64,000 nucleotides of DNA, from assembly GCF_002101735.1 (NCBI RefSeq), contig NZ_LQPE01000172.1, forward strand, positions 124,001 to 188,000, read 5' to 3'. Below the pieces are notes generated by a model. It was given only the letters and a program-made list of their open reading frames with translations. It had not been told where the DNA came from and searched no databases. The position numbers and the translations under genes were made by a program. This document shows, one piece after another, positions 54,417-63,084 of this stretch (position 1 is the first letter of the stretch; each line of letters opens with the position of its first letter). The stretch comes from Mycobacterium kyorinense. GTDB taxonomy: Bacteria > Actinomycetota > Actinomycetes > Mycobacteriales > Mycobacteriaceae.

Positions 54417-55903
54417 CAACGGAAGTCCATCCAGTGTCCGTGGGGAGTGAAACCCAGCAGGAAGGGGATCTCGATGCGGCACACCGGTCCTGCGGTGATG
54501 TCGTCGGTGTCGAAAATGACGTATTCGCCGAGGTTTTCGGTCCACCGCGACACCGGCACCATCAGGTAGCCATCGCCTTCCCGCGCGTCGGGTGTCCGTG
54601 GCACAAAAGTAGGCTCCATCACCACCGCCGGGCGCTCGTGGCGTAGCCGGTACTCCTGCTCGTCGCCGGAGTGCAGGTCGCGCACCACCAGGCTGTGCAT
54701 GCGCATGCCGTTGCCTTTGGCGTCGCCGCCGATCAGGTATCCCCACCGGTGCCCGCGCCCGTAAAACCGTTCGTCGACTTTGGGCAGCTCGCAGGGGCGG
54801 TCGTCGAGGAGCTCGGATTTCACGCTGCCGGTGGACAAGTCCACCGTCCAGCGCCCGAGCGCGCTGCGCGCCAGGTTGAAGAACAACGAGACGTCCTCGC
54901 CCTCGAACCGGTCGATGTCGAGCGGGAACGGCGGCCGCTCGAAGACCGGCGCGTCGAGAGTCAGGGTGTCGTCGGTGACCTCGGCTGCCAGTGTGTGCAT
55001 CATGTACTGCGGCTCGATTTCGGCGGTGATCCAGCGGATTTCGCCGTGCTCGACGTCGTCGCGGGGCACCAGCGCCAGCATGGTCGGCAGGTCCGGGTTC
55101 CAGCCGTGCACCGGCAGGCCCCGCTCGATGCGGTCCGGGTCGAAGACAAATCCCTGGAACGGCAACACCATCCACTGCGGGGTGAGCCACATGTCGTGGA
55201 CCTCCGAGGAATACGGCGCATCCCAGAGCTCGCGGGAGTTCACCGTGCCGTCCGGTTGCACCACGTGCACGGTGACATACGGTTTGCGGTTGCTGTACGC
55301 CCAGCCGTACAAGGTGCCGTTGTCCCACTTCGGATGTGCGGTGAACGCCGCGTCGCCGTAGCCGGCCGGGTCGAAGATGCCGCGAGACAGCTGCGGCGAC
55401 CACGGCACGATGCCACGAGTCTCCAGCGTGATCGGGTCCAGCGCCACGGGTGGGCTGCCCTGTTCGCCCGACGCGAGGATTTCGCCGCCGAACGGAAAAC
55501 AGTTGATGTTGTTGGTGCCCTGGGGAATTCCGCGGGTGTACTTGTCCGGGATCGCCGCGCCGAAGCCGATGTTGCGCCAGTCGGTCCACTCTCCGTCGGT
55601 CCAGCAGAACATCCCACGACCGTGCCGCTCCTCCAGCAGGTACTTGGGTGTGCGGATCCAGCGGTTGCGGAAATCGGCGCGGCCGCCCTCGAACGTCAGC
55701 CCCTGCACCATGCCGTCCATTGCCAGCAGGCCGTTGCCGCCCTGCTTTGTCGGCCGTTTGAACGTCGGGCCCACCCGATAGAAGCCGCCGCACAGTTCGG
55801 TCGGGATTTCTCCGAACGTGGTGACGCAGTCTTCGACGGTTGCCTCGAATCGCATCGGCCGAAACGCGCCGCGAAGGACCGCGGCGTCGGGCACCATGAC
55901 CAT
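54416..55903 (-). CDS. Carotenoid oxygenase family protein
   Basis: A 495-residue seven-bladed-propeller non-heme iron dioxygenase of the CCD/lignostilbene dioxygenase family. The four iron His are in AHPKWD, EVHDMW, MMHTLA and HGHWMDF. It cleaves a conjugated double bond in a carotenoid, apocarotenoid or stilbene. The ATG at 55903 lies 8 bases after a TATACT -10 box inside a perfect palindrome. It is co-translated with the acyl-CoA dehydrogenase and divergent from a GntR regulator. Confidence 0.92.
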   Translation of the reverse strand: MVMVPDAAVLRGAFRPMRFEATVEDCVTTFGEIPTELCGGFYRVGPTFKRPTKQGGNGLLAMDGMVQGLTFEGGRADFRNRWIRTPKYLLEERHGRGMFCWTDGEWTDWRNIGFGAAIPDKYTRGIPQGTNNINCFPFGGEILASGEQGSPPVALDPITLETRGIVPWSPQLSRGIFDPAGYGDAAFTAHPKWDNGTLYGWAYSNRKPYVTVHVVQPDGTVNSRELWDAPYSSEVHDMWLTPQWMVLPFQGFVFDPDRIERGLPVHGWNPDLPTMLALVPRDDVEHGEIRWITAEIEPQYMMHTLAAEVTDDTLTLDAPVFERPPFPLDIDRFEGEDVSLFFNLARSALGRWTVDLSTGSVKSELLDDRPCELPKVDERFYGRGHRWGYLIGGDAKGNGMRMHSLVVRDLHSGDEQEYRLRHERPAVVMEPTFVPRTPDAREGDGYLMVPVSRWTENLGEYVIFDTDDITAGPVCRIEIPFLLGFTPHGHWMDFR

Positions 55904-55904
55904 G

Positions 55905-55926
55905 GCAACTTAGTATACTAAGTTGC
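55905..55926. promoter_or_regulatory. Perfect 22-bp palindrome, shared bidirectional promoter/operator
   Basis: Each half is GCAACTTAGTA and the whole is exactly self-complementary, so TATACT is read as a -10 box in both directions: plus 55914-55919, 7 bases before the GntR GTG at 55927; minus 55917-55912, 8 bases before the carotenoid oxygenase ATG. The centre AGTATACT is typical of FadR/GntR operators. Confidence 0.85.
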
Positions 55927-56664
55927 GTGACCGCAGCCAAGGCATCCCGCGCACCCGACCTGGTGGCCGCGACCCTGCGTCGCCGGATCCTGTCCGGCGA
56001 GCTGGCCCCCGGCGACTCCCTGCCGCCGGAAGCCGAGCTGGTCAGCCAGCTGGGGGCCAGCCGCGAGACCGTCCGCATGGCGCTGCGGCTGCTCGACGCG
56101 GAGGGGCTGACCACGACCAGCCAGGGGCGCAGCGGTGTGCGCATCCGCCACCCCGAACCCGAGAGGGTCGCCCGCTCGCTGGTGCAGCTGCTCACGCTGA
56201 CCGGTGCGACGTGGGGTGACCTGCTGGCATTCCGCAAGATGCTCGAGCCGGCCGCCGCGGCGCACGTCGCCGAGTACGCCTCCGCCGACGAACGGGCCGC
56301 GCTCGCCGCCGTCGCCGATCGCGGGATAGCCCCGGACGGCACCGGCTATCACGAATTCCACGAACTGCTGGTGCGCGCGAGCGGAAACCCCTTGTTGACA
56401 ACGATTTTGGCGGCCGTCGAGCAGGCTGTCCGGTGGGCGGCCGCCGAGCAGGACATCACTCAATTCGACCGCGACGAAGCCGCCAAGTCGCATCGCGCGA
56501 TCGCCAAAGCGATCAGCGAGCGCGACCCGCGTCGCGCCGAACACCGCATGCGACAGCATCTCGACGCCGCGCTCAAGCACGTCGAGGCGTCCGGACTGCT
56601 TGGCGCGCCGATGATCCCGCCATCGCGTTGGCGCGGCGACAACAGCGACCTGCCCTGGCGCTAA
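55927..56664 (+). CDS. GntR-family regulator, FadR/FCD subfamily
   Basis: A 245-residue regulator: winged HTH at about residues 8-77 (AATLRRRILSGELAPGDSLP, ETVRMALRLLDAEGLTTTSQ) and an all-helical FCD ligand domain at about 90-230, with His residues (HEFHELLVRASGN, KSHRAIAKAI) that usually hold a metal in this group. The GTG start is leaderless and inside the shared promoter. It probably represses itself and the divergent carotenoid oxygenase/acyl-CoA dehydrogenase genes until an organic acid or acyl ligand binds. Confidence 0.92.
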   Translation: MTAAKASRAPDLVAATLRRRILSGELAPGDSLPPEAELVSQLGASRETVRMALRLLDAEGLTTTSQGRSGVRIRHPEPERVARSLVQLLTLTGATWGDLLAFRKMLEPAAAAHVAEYASADERAALAAVADRGIAPDGTGYHEFHELLVRASGNPLLTTILAAVEQAVRWAAAEQDITQFDRDEAAKSHRAIAKAISERDPRRAEHRMRQHLDAALKHVEASGLLGAPMIPPSRWRGDNSDLPWR

Positions 56665-56744
56665 TAAACCTGTGCCCAACAGTCTGTCCAGGTCAGACAC
56701 GCGAATCCGCAGACAGGCCAGGCTCGGCGGACGATGATGTGCAG

Positions 56745-58736
56745 ATGGGGAGCACCACGAAGTCGGCGCCGAAGCACCCGAAGGCCGACAAGAAACGCGT
56801 CCGCTTGCAGCCGAACGACGAGCCGGGCGCGCTCGACGTCGTGATGTCGACGCGCAGTCCGTTCCCGCCGATCGACGAGTACGCGTTCCTGTCCGATTGC
56901 GAGAACACCTGTCTGATCGCCCCGAACGGCGCCGTGGAGTGGATGTGCCTGCCGCGCCCGGATTCACCGAGCGTCTTCGGCGCCATCCTCGACCGCAGCG
57001 CCGGGCATTTCCGCGTCGGGCCGTACGGCCAGAACGTCCCGTCGCTGCGGGTGTACCGGCCCGGTGGACTGATCGTCGAGACGACGTGGCAGACCGAGAC
57101 CGGCTGGCTGACGGTCCACGACGCCCTGGTGATGGGCGCATGGCACAACACCGACAAGCGCTCGAAGACGCATCGGCGCGCCCCGACCGACTGGGACGCC
57201 GAGCACATCCTTCTGCGGGTGATCAAATGCGTGAGCGGCACAGTGGAAGTCGAGGTGAGTTGCGAACCGGCCTTCGGCTACCACCGCAACGAAGCCAAGT
57301 GGGCATACACCGGGCAGGTTTACGAGGAGGCGACGGCGACCTGCGCCGGCGACGGTGATTCGTATCCGACGCTCAAGCTCACCACCAACCTGCGGCTGGG
57401 CATCGAAGGGCCGGAGGCCAATGCCCGCACCCGGATGGTCGAGGGTGACGAGGCCTTCGTCGCGCTGTCGTGGTCTCCGCTGCCGGCGCCACGAACCCAG
57501 GAGGAAGCGGCCAAGAAGATGTGGCAGACCTCCGAATGCTGGCGGCAGTGGATCACGATCGGCAAGTTCCCGGACCACCCGTGGCGGGGTTACCTGCAGC
57601 AGAGCGCGCTGGCGTTGAAGGGCCTGACCTATGCGCCCACCGGCGCGCTGATGGCCGCGTCGACCACGTCGCTGCCGGAAACGCCTGGGGGCGTGCGGAA
57701 TTGGGACTATCGTTACGCGTGGGTGCGGGACTCCACCTTTGCGCTGTGGGGCTTGCATTCGCTGGGGCTGGACCGCGAAGCCAACAACTTCTTCCATTTC
57801 CTGTCCGACGCCGCGGTCGACGAGGACGGCAACGCGCAGACGCTGCAGGTGATGTACGGCGTGGGCGGCGAGAAGACGCTCACCGAGGAGGAACTGCCGC
57901 ACCTGTCCGGGTACGACGGCGCCCGCCCGGTGCGGATCGGCAACGGCGCCTACAACCAGCGCCAGCACGACGTCTGGGGCACCATGCTCGACTCGGTCTA
58001 TCTGCATGTGCGGCCGCGTGCCCACGTGCCGGAACGGCTGTGGCCGATTCTGAAAAGACAAGTCGAAGAAGCGATCGAAAACTGGAGGCTGCCCGACCGC
58101 GGGATCTGGGAGGTCCGCGGCGAGCCGCAACACTTCGTGTCCTCCAAGGTGTTCTGTTGGGCCGCACTGGATCGCGGCGCGAAGTTGGCCGCGATGCACA
58201 ACGAAAAGGAATACGCCACAAAGTGGAGCAGCATCGCCGACGAGATCAAGGCGGACGTGCTGGCGCACGGCGTCGACGACCGTGGAGTCTTCACCCAGCG
58301 CTACGGCGATCCCGCACTCGACGCGTCGGCGTTGATGATTCCGTTGCTCCGTTTCTTGCCGCCGGAGGATCCTCGGGTGCGGGCCACGGTACTGGCGATC
58401 GCCGATGAACTGACCGTCGACGGCTTGGTGTTGCGGTACAAGGTCGAAGAAACCGACGACGGACTCGTCGGCGAGGAAGGTACGTTCACGATCTGCTCGT
58501 TCTGGCTGGTGTCGGCATTGGTGGAGATCGGCGAATTCACCCGGGCCAAGCAGTTATGCGAACGCCTGCTGGCATTCGCCAGCCCGCTCAAGCTCTACGC
58601 CGAGGAAATCGACACCCGTACGGGGCGTCACCTGGGCAACTTCCCGCAGGCGTTCACTCATCTGGCGTTGATCAACGCCGTCGTGCACATCATCCGCGCC
58701 GAGCAGGACATGTTGAGCACGGGCGAGTTCGCGTAA
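56745..58736 (+). CDS. Glycoside hydrolase family 15 protein (trehalase/glucoamylase type)
   Basis: A 663-residue GH15 enzyme. The N-terminal beta-sandwich begins PPIDEYAFLSDCENTCLIAP with GAVEWMCLPRPDSPSVFGAI; the (alpha/alpha)6 barrel carries the signature NWDYRYAWVRDSTFALW and a catalytic Glu candidate in DRGIWEVRGEPQHFVSSKVF. Mycobacterial members include a trehalase (Rv2402 type), so trehalose or an alpha-glucan is the likely substrate. Start chosen at ATG 56745 (GATGAT box 6 bases upstream); a GTG at 56739 and later starts are possible. Confidence 0.88.
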   Translation: MGSTTKSAPKHPKADKKRVRLQPNDEPGALDVVMSTRSPFPPIDEYAFLSDCENTCLIAPNGAVEWMCLPRPDSPSVFGAILDRSAGHFRVGPYGQNVPSLRVYRPGGLIVETTWQTETGWLTVHDALVMGAWHNTDKRSKTHRRAPTDWDAEHILLRVIKCVSGTVEVEVSCEPAFGYHRNEAKWAYTGQVYEEATATCAGDGDSYPTLKLTTNLRLGIEGPEANARTRMVEGDEAFVALSWSPLPAPRTQEEAAKKMWQTSECWRQWITIGKFPDHPWRGYLQQSALALKGLTYAPTGALMAASTTSLPETPGGVRNWDYRYAWVRDSTFALWGLHSLGLDREANNFFHFLSDAAVDEDGNAQTLQVMYGVGGEKTLTEEELPHLSGYDGARPVRIGNGAYNQRQHDVWGTMLDSVYLHVRPRAHVPERLWPILKRQVEEAIENWRLPDRGIWEVRGEPQHFVSSKVFCWAALDRGAKLAAMHNEKEYATKWSSIADEIKADVLAHGVDDRGVFTQRYGDPALDASALMIPLLRFLPPEDPRVRATVLAIADELTVDGLVLRYKVEETDDGLVGEEGTFTICSFWLVSALVEIGEFTRAKQLCERLLAFASPLKLYAEEIDTRTGRHLGNFPQAFTHLALINAVVHIIRAEQDMLSTGEFA

Positions 58737-58743
58737 TGAGCTT

Positions 58744-60213
58744 TCAGTCCTTGCCGCGCCAGACCCGCTCGAAGGGCAGCCGCCACGCCCGCGGCGCGAT
58801 CAACTGGTGGATCGCGTTGGGTCCCCAGGAGCCGGCGTCGTAACTGCGTACCGGCGGCGGATCTTCCAGCAGCGGCTCGGACACTTCCCATAGGCGCTCG
58901 ATGCCCTCTGCGGTGGTGTAGAGGGTCCGGTCGCCGTGCATGGCGTCGAGAATGAGCCGCTCGTAGGCTTCGAGCACCTCTTCGGCGTGACCGGTCTCCT
59001 GCATGGCGAACTGCAGGCTCAGCTTGTCCAGCTTCATGCCGGGGCCGGGCCGCTTGCCGTAGAACGACAGCGACATCTTCGCCACGTCGGCCAGGTCGAA
59101 AGTCAAGTGATCCGGACCATGTTGTCCCACACCGGATCCCGGGGGGAACATGCTCTTCGGCGGCTCGTGGAACGCGATAGAGATGATCCGCTGTCCCTCC
59201 GCCATGGCCTTGCCGGTGCGCAGATAGAACGGCACTCCCGCCCAGCGCCAGTTGTCGATCTCGCATTTGAGCGCGATGAACGTCTCGGTGTCGGACTCCG
59301 CCGACACGCCGGGTTCATCCCGGTAGCCTTTGTACTGCCCGCGCACCACCTCGTCGGGATCCAGCGGGCGCATCGAACGGAACACCTTGTTCTTCTCGTC
59401 GGTGATCGCGAGCGGCGCCAGCTCGGTCGGCGGCTCCATCGCGACGAACGCCAAAATCTGGAACAGGTGGGTGACCACCATGTCCCGGAATGCGCCCGTC
59501 GACTCGTAGAACTTTGCACGCCCCTCGAGGGTGAGCTTCTCCGGCACGTCGATCTGAATGTGGTCGATGAAATTCCGGTTCCAGATCGGTTCGAACAACC
59601 CGTTCGCGAAGCGGAACGCGAGAATGTTCTGTGCGGGCTCCTTGCCGAGGAAATGGTCGATCCGAAAGATCCGTTCTTCCTCGAATCGCTTGTGAATGGC
59701 CGCATTCAGTTCTTGCGCGCTCTGCAAATCCGTGCCGAACGGCTTCTCCATGATCACCCGCGAATGCTCTACCAAGTCCGCCTGGTAGAGCGTTTCCAGC
59801 ACAGCCATCGCCGCCGACGGCGGCACGCTCAGATAGTGCAGCAGCCGGGCGTTACCGCCGAGAGCCTCGAGCTGCTCGCGCACCGATTTCGCCAGACCTT
59901 CCGGGCCCGCGTCCTGGGGCACATACACCAAGTTCTGGGTGAATTGCTCCAACTGGTCGTCGGTGGCTTTGCGTCGGGCGAATTCCCGGCAGGCCTTGTC
60001 GGCCAGCCTGCGAAAGCCGTCGTTGTCGAGATCGTCCAGCGACGTGCCGACGATGCGGATTTCCGGAGCGAGGTTCGAACAGGACAGGTGATACAGACCG
60101 GGCAGCAGCTTGCGGCGCGCTAAATCGCCTGTGGCACCGAACAAGACGACGACATGCGGCTCTGCCTTTTTGCCCGTCTCCTTGGCCCCCCGGCCCTTTG
60201 CGGGATCGGTCAC
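58744..60213 (-). CDS. zwf: Glucose-6-phosphate 1-dehydrogenase
   Basis: A 489-residue NADP enzyme of the oxidative pentose phosphate pathway. Cofactor motif FGATGDLARRKLLPGLYHL; active-site RIDHFLGKEP with the catalytic His; conserved VIMEKPFGTDLQSAQELN. It is the longer Zwf1 kind rather than the opcA-linked gene. The GTG start follows TACGCT (60225-60220) by 6 bases, so it is leaderless. Convergent with the GH15 gene (7-base gap), which fits a shared role in glucose use. Confidence 0.96.
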   Translation of the reverse strand: MTDPAKGRGAKETGKKAEPHVVVLFGATGDLARRKLLPGLYHLSCSNLAPEIRIVGTSLDDLDNDGFRRLADKACREFARRKATDDQLEQFTQNLVYVPQDAGPEGLAKSVREQLEALGGNARLLHYLSVPPSAAMAVLETLYQADLVEHSRVIMEKPFGTDLQSAQELNAAIHKRFEEERIFRIDHFLGKEPAQNILAFRFANGLFEPIWNRNFIDHIQIDVPEKLTLEGRAKFYESTGAFRDMVVTHLFQILAFVAMEPPTELAPLAITDEKNKVFRSMRPLDPDEVVRGQYKGYRDEPGVSAESDTETFIALKCEIDNWRWAGVPFYLRTGKAMAEGQRIISIAFHEPPKSMFPPGSGVGQHGPDHLTFDLADVAKMSLSFYGKRPGPGMKLDKLSLQFAMQETGHAEEVLEAYERLILDAMHGDRTLYTTAEGIERLWEVSEPLLEDPPPVRSYDAGSWGPNAIHQLIAPRAWRLPFERVWRGKD

Positions 60214-60262
60214 AGCCCCAGCGTAGTCACGTCAGGGGATGCGGCGAGGAGAAAACGGTGGT

Positions 60263-60610
60263 TCAGACCGTGAAGCCTAGGGCGCGCAGCTGGTCGCGAC
60301 CGTCGTCGGTGATCTTGTCCGGGCCCCACGGCGGGTTCCACACCCAGTTGATCCGCAGCTCGTCGACGAGACCGGCGCCGATCAGCGCAGTCCGCGACTG
60401 GTCTTCGATGACGTCGGTCAGCGGGCAGGCCGGCGACGTCAGCGTCATGTCGATCAGCGCGACGGTGCCCTCCTCCCCCTCTTCCAGGTTCAGGCCGTAG
60501 ACCAGACCCAGGTCGACGACGTTGATGCCCAGTTCGGGGTCGACGACGTCGCGCATCGCCTCCTCGATGTCGGCGAGCAGCTCGTTATCCGGTGCGGCGG
60601 TCTCGCTCAT
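60263..60610 (-). CDS. sufT: SufT-like iron-sulfur assembly factor (DUF59/MIP18)
   Basis: A 115-residue DUF59 protein (Rv1466 counterpart) with the family core DVVDPELGINVVDLGLVYGL and the conserved Cys in LTSPACPLTDVIEDQ, followed by WNPPWGPDKIT. It assists maturation or transfer of Fe-S clusters. Its ATG lies inside the 3' end of sufU (26-base overlap). Last gene of the suf operon in this window; the 49 bases to zwf hold the zwf promoter. Confidence 0.93.
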   Translation of the reverse strand: MSETAAPDNELLADIEEAMRDVVDPELGINVVDLGLVYGLNLEEGEEGTVALIDMTLTSPACPLTDVIEDQSRTALIGAGLVDELRINWVWNPPWGPDKITDDGRDQLRALGFTV

Positions 60611-61067
60611 CCCTCACCTCCTCTGCGCTGGCCCGGGCCAGTGCATCCTTGAAAGCCATCCAGCCGAGCAGCGCGCACTTCACCCGGGCCGGATACTTGG
60701 CGACCCCGGCAAACGCGATGCCGTCACCCAGGATCTCCTCGTCACCTTCCACAGTGCCACGCGAGGACACCATCTCCGTGAACGCGGTGACGATCTTGAT
60801 CGCCTGACCGACGCTTTGGCCAATCACCTGCTCGGTGAGCACCGAGGTCGCGGCCTGGCTGATCGAACAGCCCTGCCCGTCGTAGGAGACGTCGGCGATG
60901 CGCTCGCCGTCGTCGGACAGCGCCACTCGCAGCGTCACCTCGTCGCCGCAGACCGGGTTGACGTGGTACACCTCGGCGCCGAACGGCTCCCGCAGCCCCC
61001 GGTGCTGCGGATGCTTGTAGTGGTCGAGGATCACGTCCTGATACATCTGCTCGAGACGCATCGTCAC
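60585..61067 (-). CDS. sufU: SufU iron-sulfur cluster assembly scaffold/sulfur acceptor
   Basis: A 160-residue SufU/IscU-type protein (Rv1465 counterpart). The zinc or cluster ligands Cys40 and Asp42 (NPVCGDEV), Cys67 (DGQGCSISQAA) and Cys131 (ARVKCALLGW) are all present. It accepts sulfur from SufS. The GTG start overlaps the sufS stop (GTGA); an internal ATG two codons later is possible. Confidence 0.95.
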   Translation of the reverse strand: MTMRLEQMYQDVILDHYKHPQHRGLREPFGAEVYHVNPVCGDEVTLRVALSDDGERIADVSYDGQGCSISQAATSVLTEQVIGQSVGQAIKIVTAFTEMVSSRGTVEGDEEILGDGIAFAGVAKYPARVKCALLGWMAFKDALARASAEEVRDERDRRTG

Positions 61068-62305
61068 GCTCCGCCAAAGAAGTCCAGGGCACGTCGGACA
61101 CCGGCCACCAACCGGTCCACCTCGTCGGGCGTGTTGTACACCGCGAACGACGCCCGCGCGGTCGCGGCCAGCCCGAAGCGGCGGTGCAGCGGCAGCGCGC
61201 AGTGGTGCCCCACCCGCACCGCGACGCCCTCGTCGTCGAGCACCTGCCCGACGTCGTGTGCGTGGACACCGTCGACCACGAACGACACCGGTGATCCACG
61301 GTGCTCCATGGACCGCGGCCCGATGATCCGCACGCCGTCGATGCCCGACAGGCCCTCGATGGCGGCGGCGGTCAATTCGCGTTCGTGGTTCTCCACCGCG
61401 TCCATGCCGATGTCGCCGAGGTAGCGTGCGGCCGCGGCCAATCCGACGACCTGCGAGGTCATGGGGGTGCCGGCCTCGAAGCGTTGCGGCGGGGGCGCGT
61501 ACGTGGACGCTTCCATCGCCACGTTCTCGATCATCGACCCGCCGGTCAGGAAGGGCGGCATGTTTTCGAGAAGCCTGCTGCGCCCGTAGAGCACTCCGAT
61601 CCCGTTGGGCCCCAGCATCTTATGCCCGGAGAACGCGGCGAAGTCGACGTCGAGGGCGTGGAAGTCGACCGGCTCGTGCGGCACCGATTGACAGGCGTCC
61701 AGCACGGTCAGCGCGCCCACCGCTTTAGCGCGCTCGACCAGTTGGGCGACCGGCGCGCGCGCTCCGGTGACGTTCGAATGGTGGCTGAATGCAACCACTT
61801 TGACGTTCTTGTCGAGTTGTAGCGAATCCAGGTCTATGCGTCCGTCGTCAGTCACGCCGAACCAGCGCAAGGTGGCGCCGGTACGACGGGCTAACTCTTG
61901 CCACGGCACGAGGTTGGCGTGGTGTTCGAGCTCGGTGGTGACGATAACGTCGCCCGGCCCGACGGCGTGCTCGAAGCGGTTGTCGCCCAAGGTGTAAGAC
62001 ACCAGGTTGAGTGCCTCGGTGGCATTCTTGGTGAACACCAGCTCGTCGGGGTCGGCCCCGACGAATGCCGCGATGTCGGCGCGGCCCTGCTCGTAGGCGT
62101 CGGTGGCCTCCTCCATCAGCTGGTGCGCGCCGCGGTGCACCGCGCCGTTGGAGGTGATCAGGAACTCCCGTTCGGCGTCGAGGACCTGCACCGGGCGCTG
62201 CGACGTGGCGCCGGAATCCAAGTAGGCCAGCTGTTTTCCGCCCCGCATCACCCGTTTGAGAATCGGGAAGTCGGCGCGGATCGCAGCGACGTCGAGTGGA
62301 GCCAT
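61064..62305 (-). CDS. sufS: Cysteine desulfurase SufS
   Basis: A 413-residue PLP enzyme (Rv1464 counterpart, csd) that takes sulfur from cysteine for Fe-S assembly. The PLP Lys is 229 (FSGHKMLGP), the PLP-stacking His in TTELEHHANLVPW, and the persulfide Cys is 369 (VRVGHHCALP). The start is 2 bases after the sufC stop, and its stop overlaps sufU. Confidence 0.97.
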   Translation of the reverse strand: MAPLDVAAIRADFPILKRVMRGGKQLAYLDSGATSQRPVQVLDAEREFLITSNGAVHRGAHQLMEEATDAYEQGRADIAAFVGADPDELVFTKNATEALNLVSYTLGDNRFEHAVGPGDVIVTTELEHHANLVPWQELARRTGATLRWFGVTDDGRIDLDSLQLDKNVKVVAFSHHSNVTGARAPVAQLVERAKAVGALTVLDACQSVPHEPVDFHALDVDFAAFSGHKMLGPNGIGVLYGRSRLLENMPPFLTGGSMIENVAMEASTYAPPPQRFEAGTPMTSQVVGLAAAARYLGDIGMDAVENHERELTAAAIEGLSGIDGVRIIGPRSMEHRGSPVSFVVDGVHAHDVGQVLDDEGVAVRVGHHCALPLHRRFGLAATARASFAVYNTPDEVDRLVAGVRRALDFFGGA

Positions 62306-62307
62306 GG

Positions 62308-63084
62308 TCAGGCCCCCGTGGCCGCCGTGGTCTGGGTGAAACGTACGTAGCCGTTTTCTTCGAGCTCGTCGGCCAGTTCCGGGCCGCCGGATTCGATGAT
62401 CTTGCCGCCGACGAACACGTGCACGAATTGCGGGTGGATGTAGCGCAGGATCCGGGTGTAGTGCGTGATCAGCAGAATGCCGCCGTGGACTTCCTCGGCG
62501 TAGCGGTTGACGCCCTCGCTGACCACCCGCAACGCGTCGACGTCCAGGCCGGAGTCGGTCTCGTCGAGAATCGCGATCTTGGGCTTCAGCAGGCCCAGCT
62601 GCAGGATTTCGTGGCGCTTCTTCTCACCGCCCGAAAAGCCTTCGTTGACACTGCGTTCGGCGAACGCCTGGTCGATGTCGAGCGCCTCCATCGCGGCCTT
62701 GACCTCTTTGACCCAGTGCCGCAGCTTCGGCGCCTCGCCGCGTACCGCGGTAGCCGCGCTGCGCAGGAAGTTCGACATCGACACGCCAGGTACCTCGACG
62801 GGGTACTGCATCGCCAAAAACAGCCCGGCCCTTGCGCGTTCGTCGACGCTCATGTCGAGGACGTTCTCGCCGTCGAGCGTGATGGAGCCGGACGTCACCG
62901 TGTACTTGGGGTGCCCGGCGATCGCGTAGGACAGCGTAGACTTGCCGGATCCGTTGGGACCCATCACCGCGTGCGTTTCCCCGGAGCGCACGGTCAGGTT
63001 GACGCCGTTAAGAATAGGGATGTCGCCGCCGTCGGCTTGGTTCTCGACGCTGACGTGCAGGTCTTTGATCTCGAGAGTGGTCAT
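62308..63084 (-). CDS. sufC: SufC Fe-S assembly ATPase
   Basis: A 258-residue ABC-type ATPase (Rv1463 counterpart) of the SufBCD scaffold. Walker A GPNGSGKST (residues 42-50), signature FSGGEKKRHEILQL, Walker B AILDETDSGLD, and the H loop LLITHYTRIL. It has no membrane partner. The ATG at 63084 overlaps the sufD stop (ATGA), so a longer in-frame extension is excluded by gene order. Confidence 0.97.
   Translation of the reverse strand: MTTLEIKDLHVSVENQADGGDIPILNGVNLTVRSGETHAVMGPNGSGKSTLSYAIAGHPKYTVTSGSITLDGENVLDMSVDERARAGLFLAMQYPVEVPGVSMSNFLRSAATAVRGEAPKLRHWVKEVKAAMEALDIDQAFAERSVNEGFSGGEKKRHEILQLGLLKPKIAILDETDSGLDVDALRVVSEGVNRYAEEVHGGILLITHYTRILRYIHPQFVHVFVGGKIIESGGPELADELEENGYVRFTQTTAATGA

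Noticed and set aside
53271..56342. A 1023-residue minus-strand protein covering the acyl-CoA dehydrogenase and beyond
   Set aside because: Only the last 381 residues are protein-like. The rest is an alternative frame of the carotenoid oxygenase and antisense of the GntR gene.
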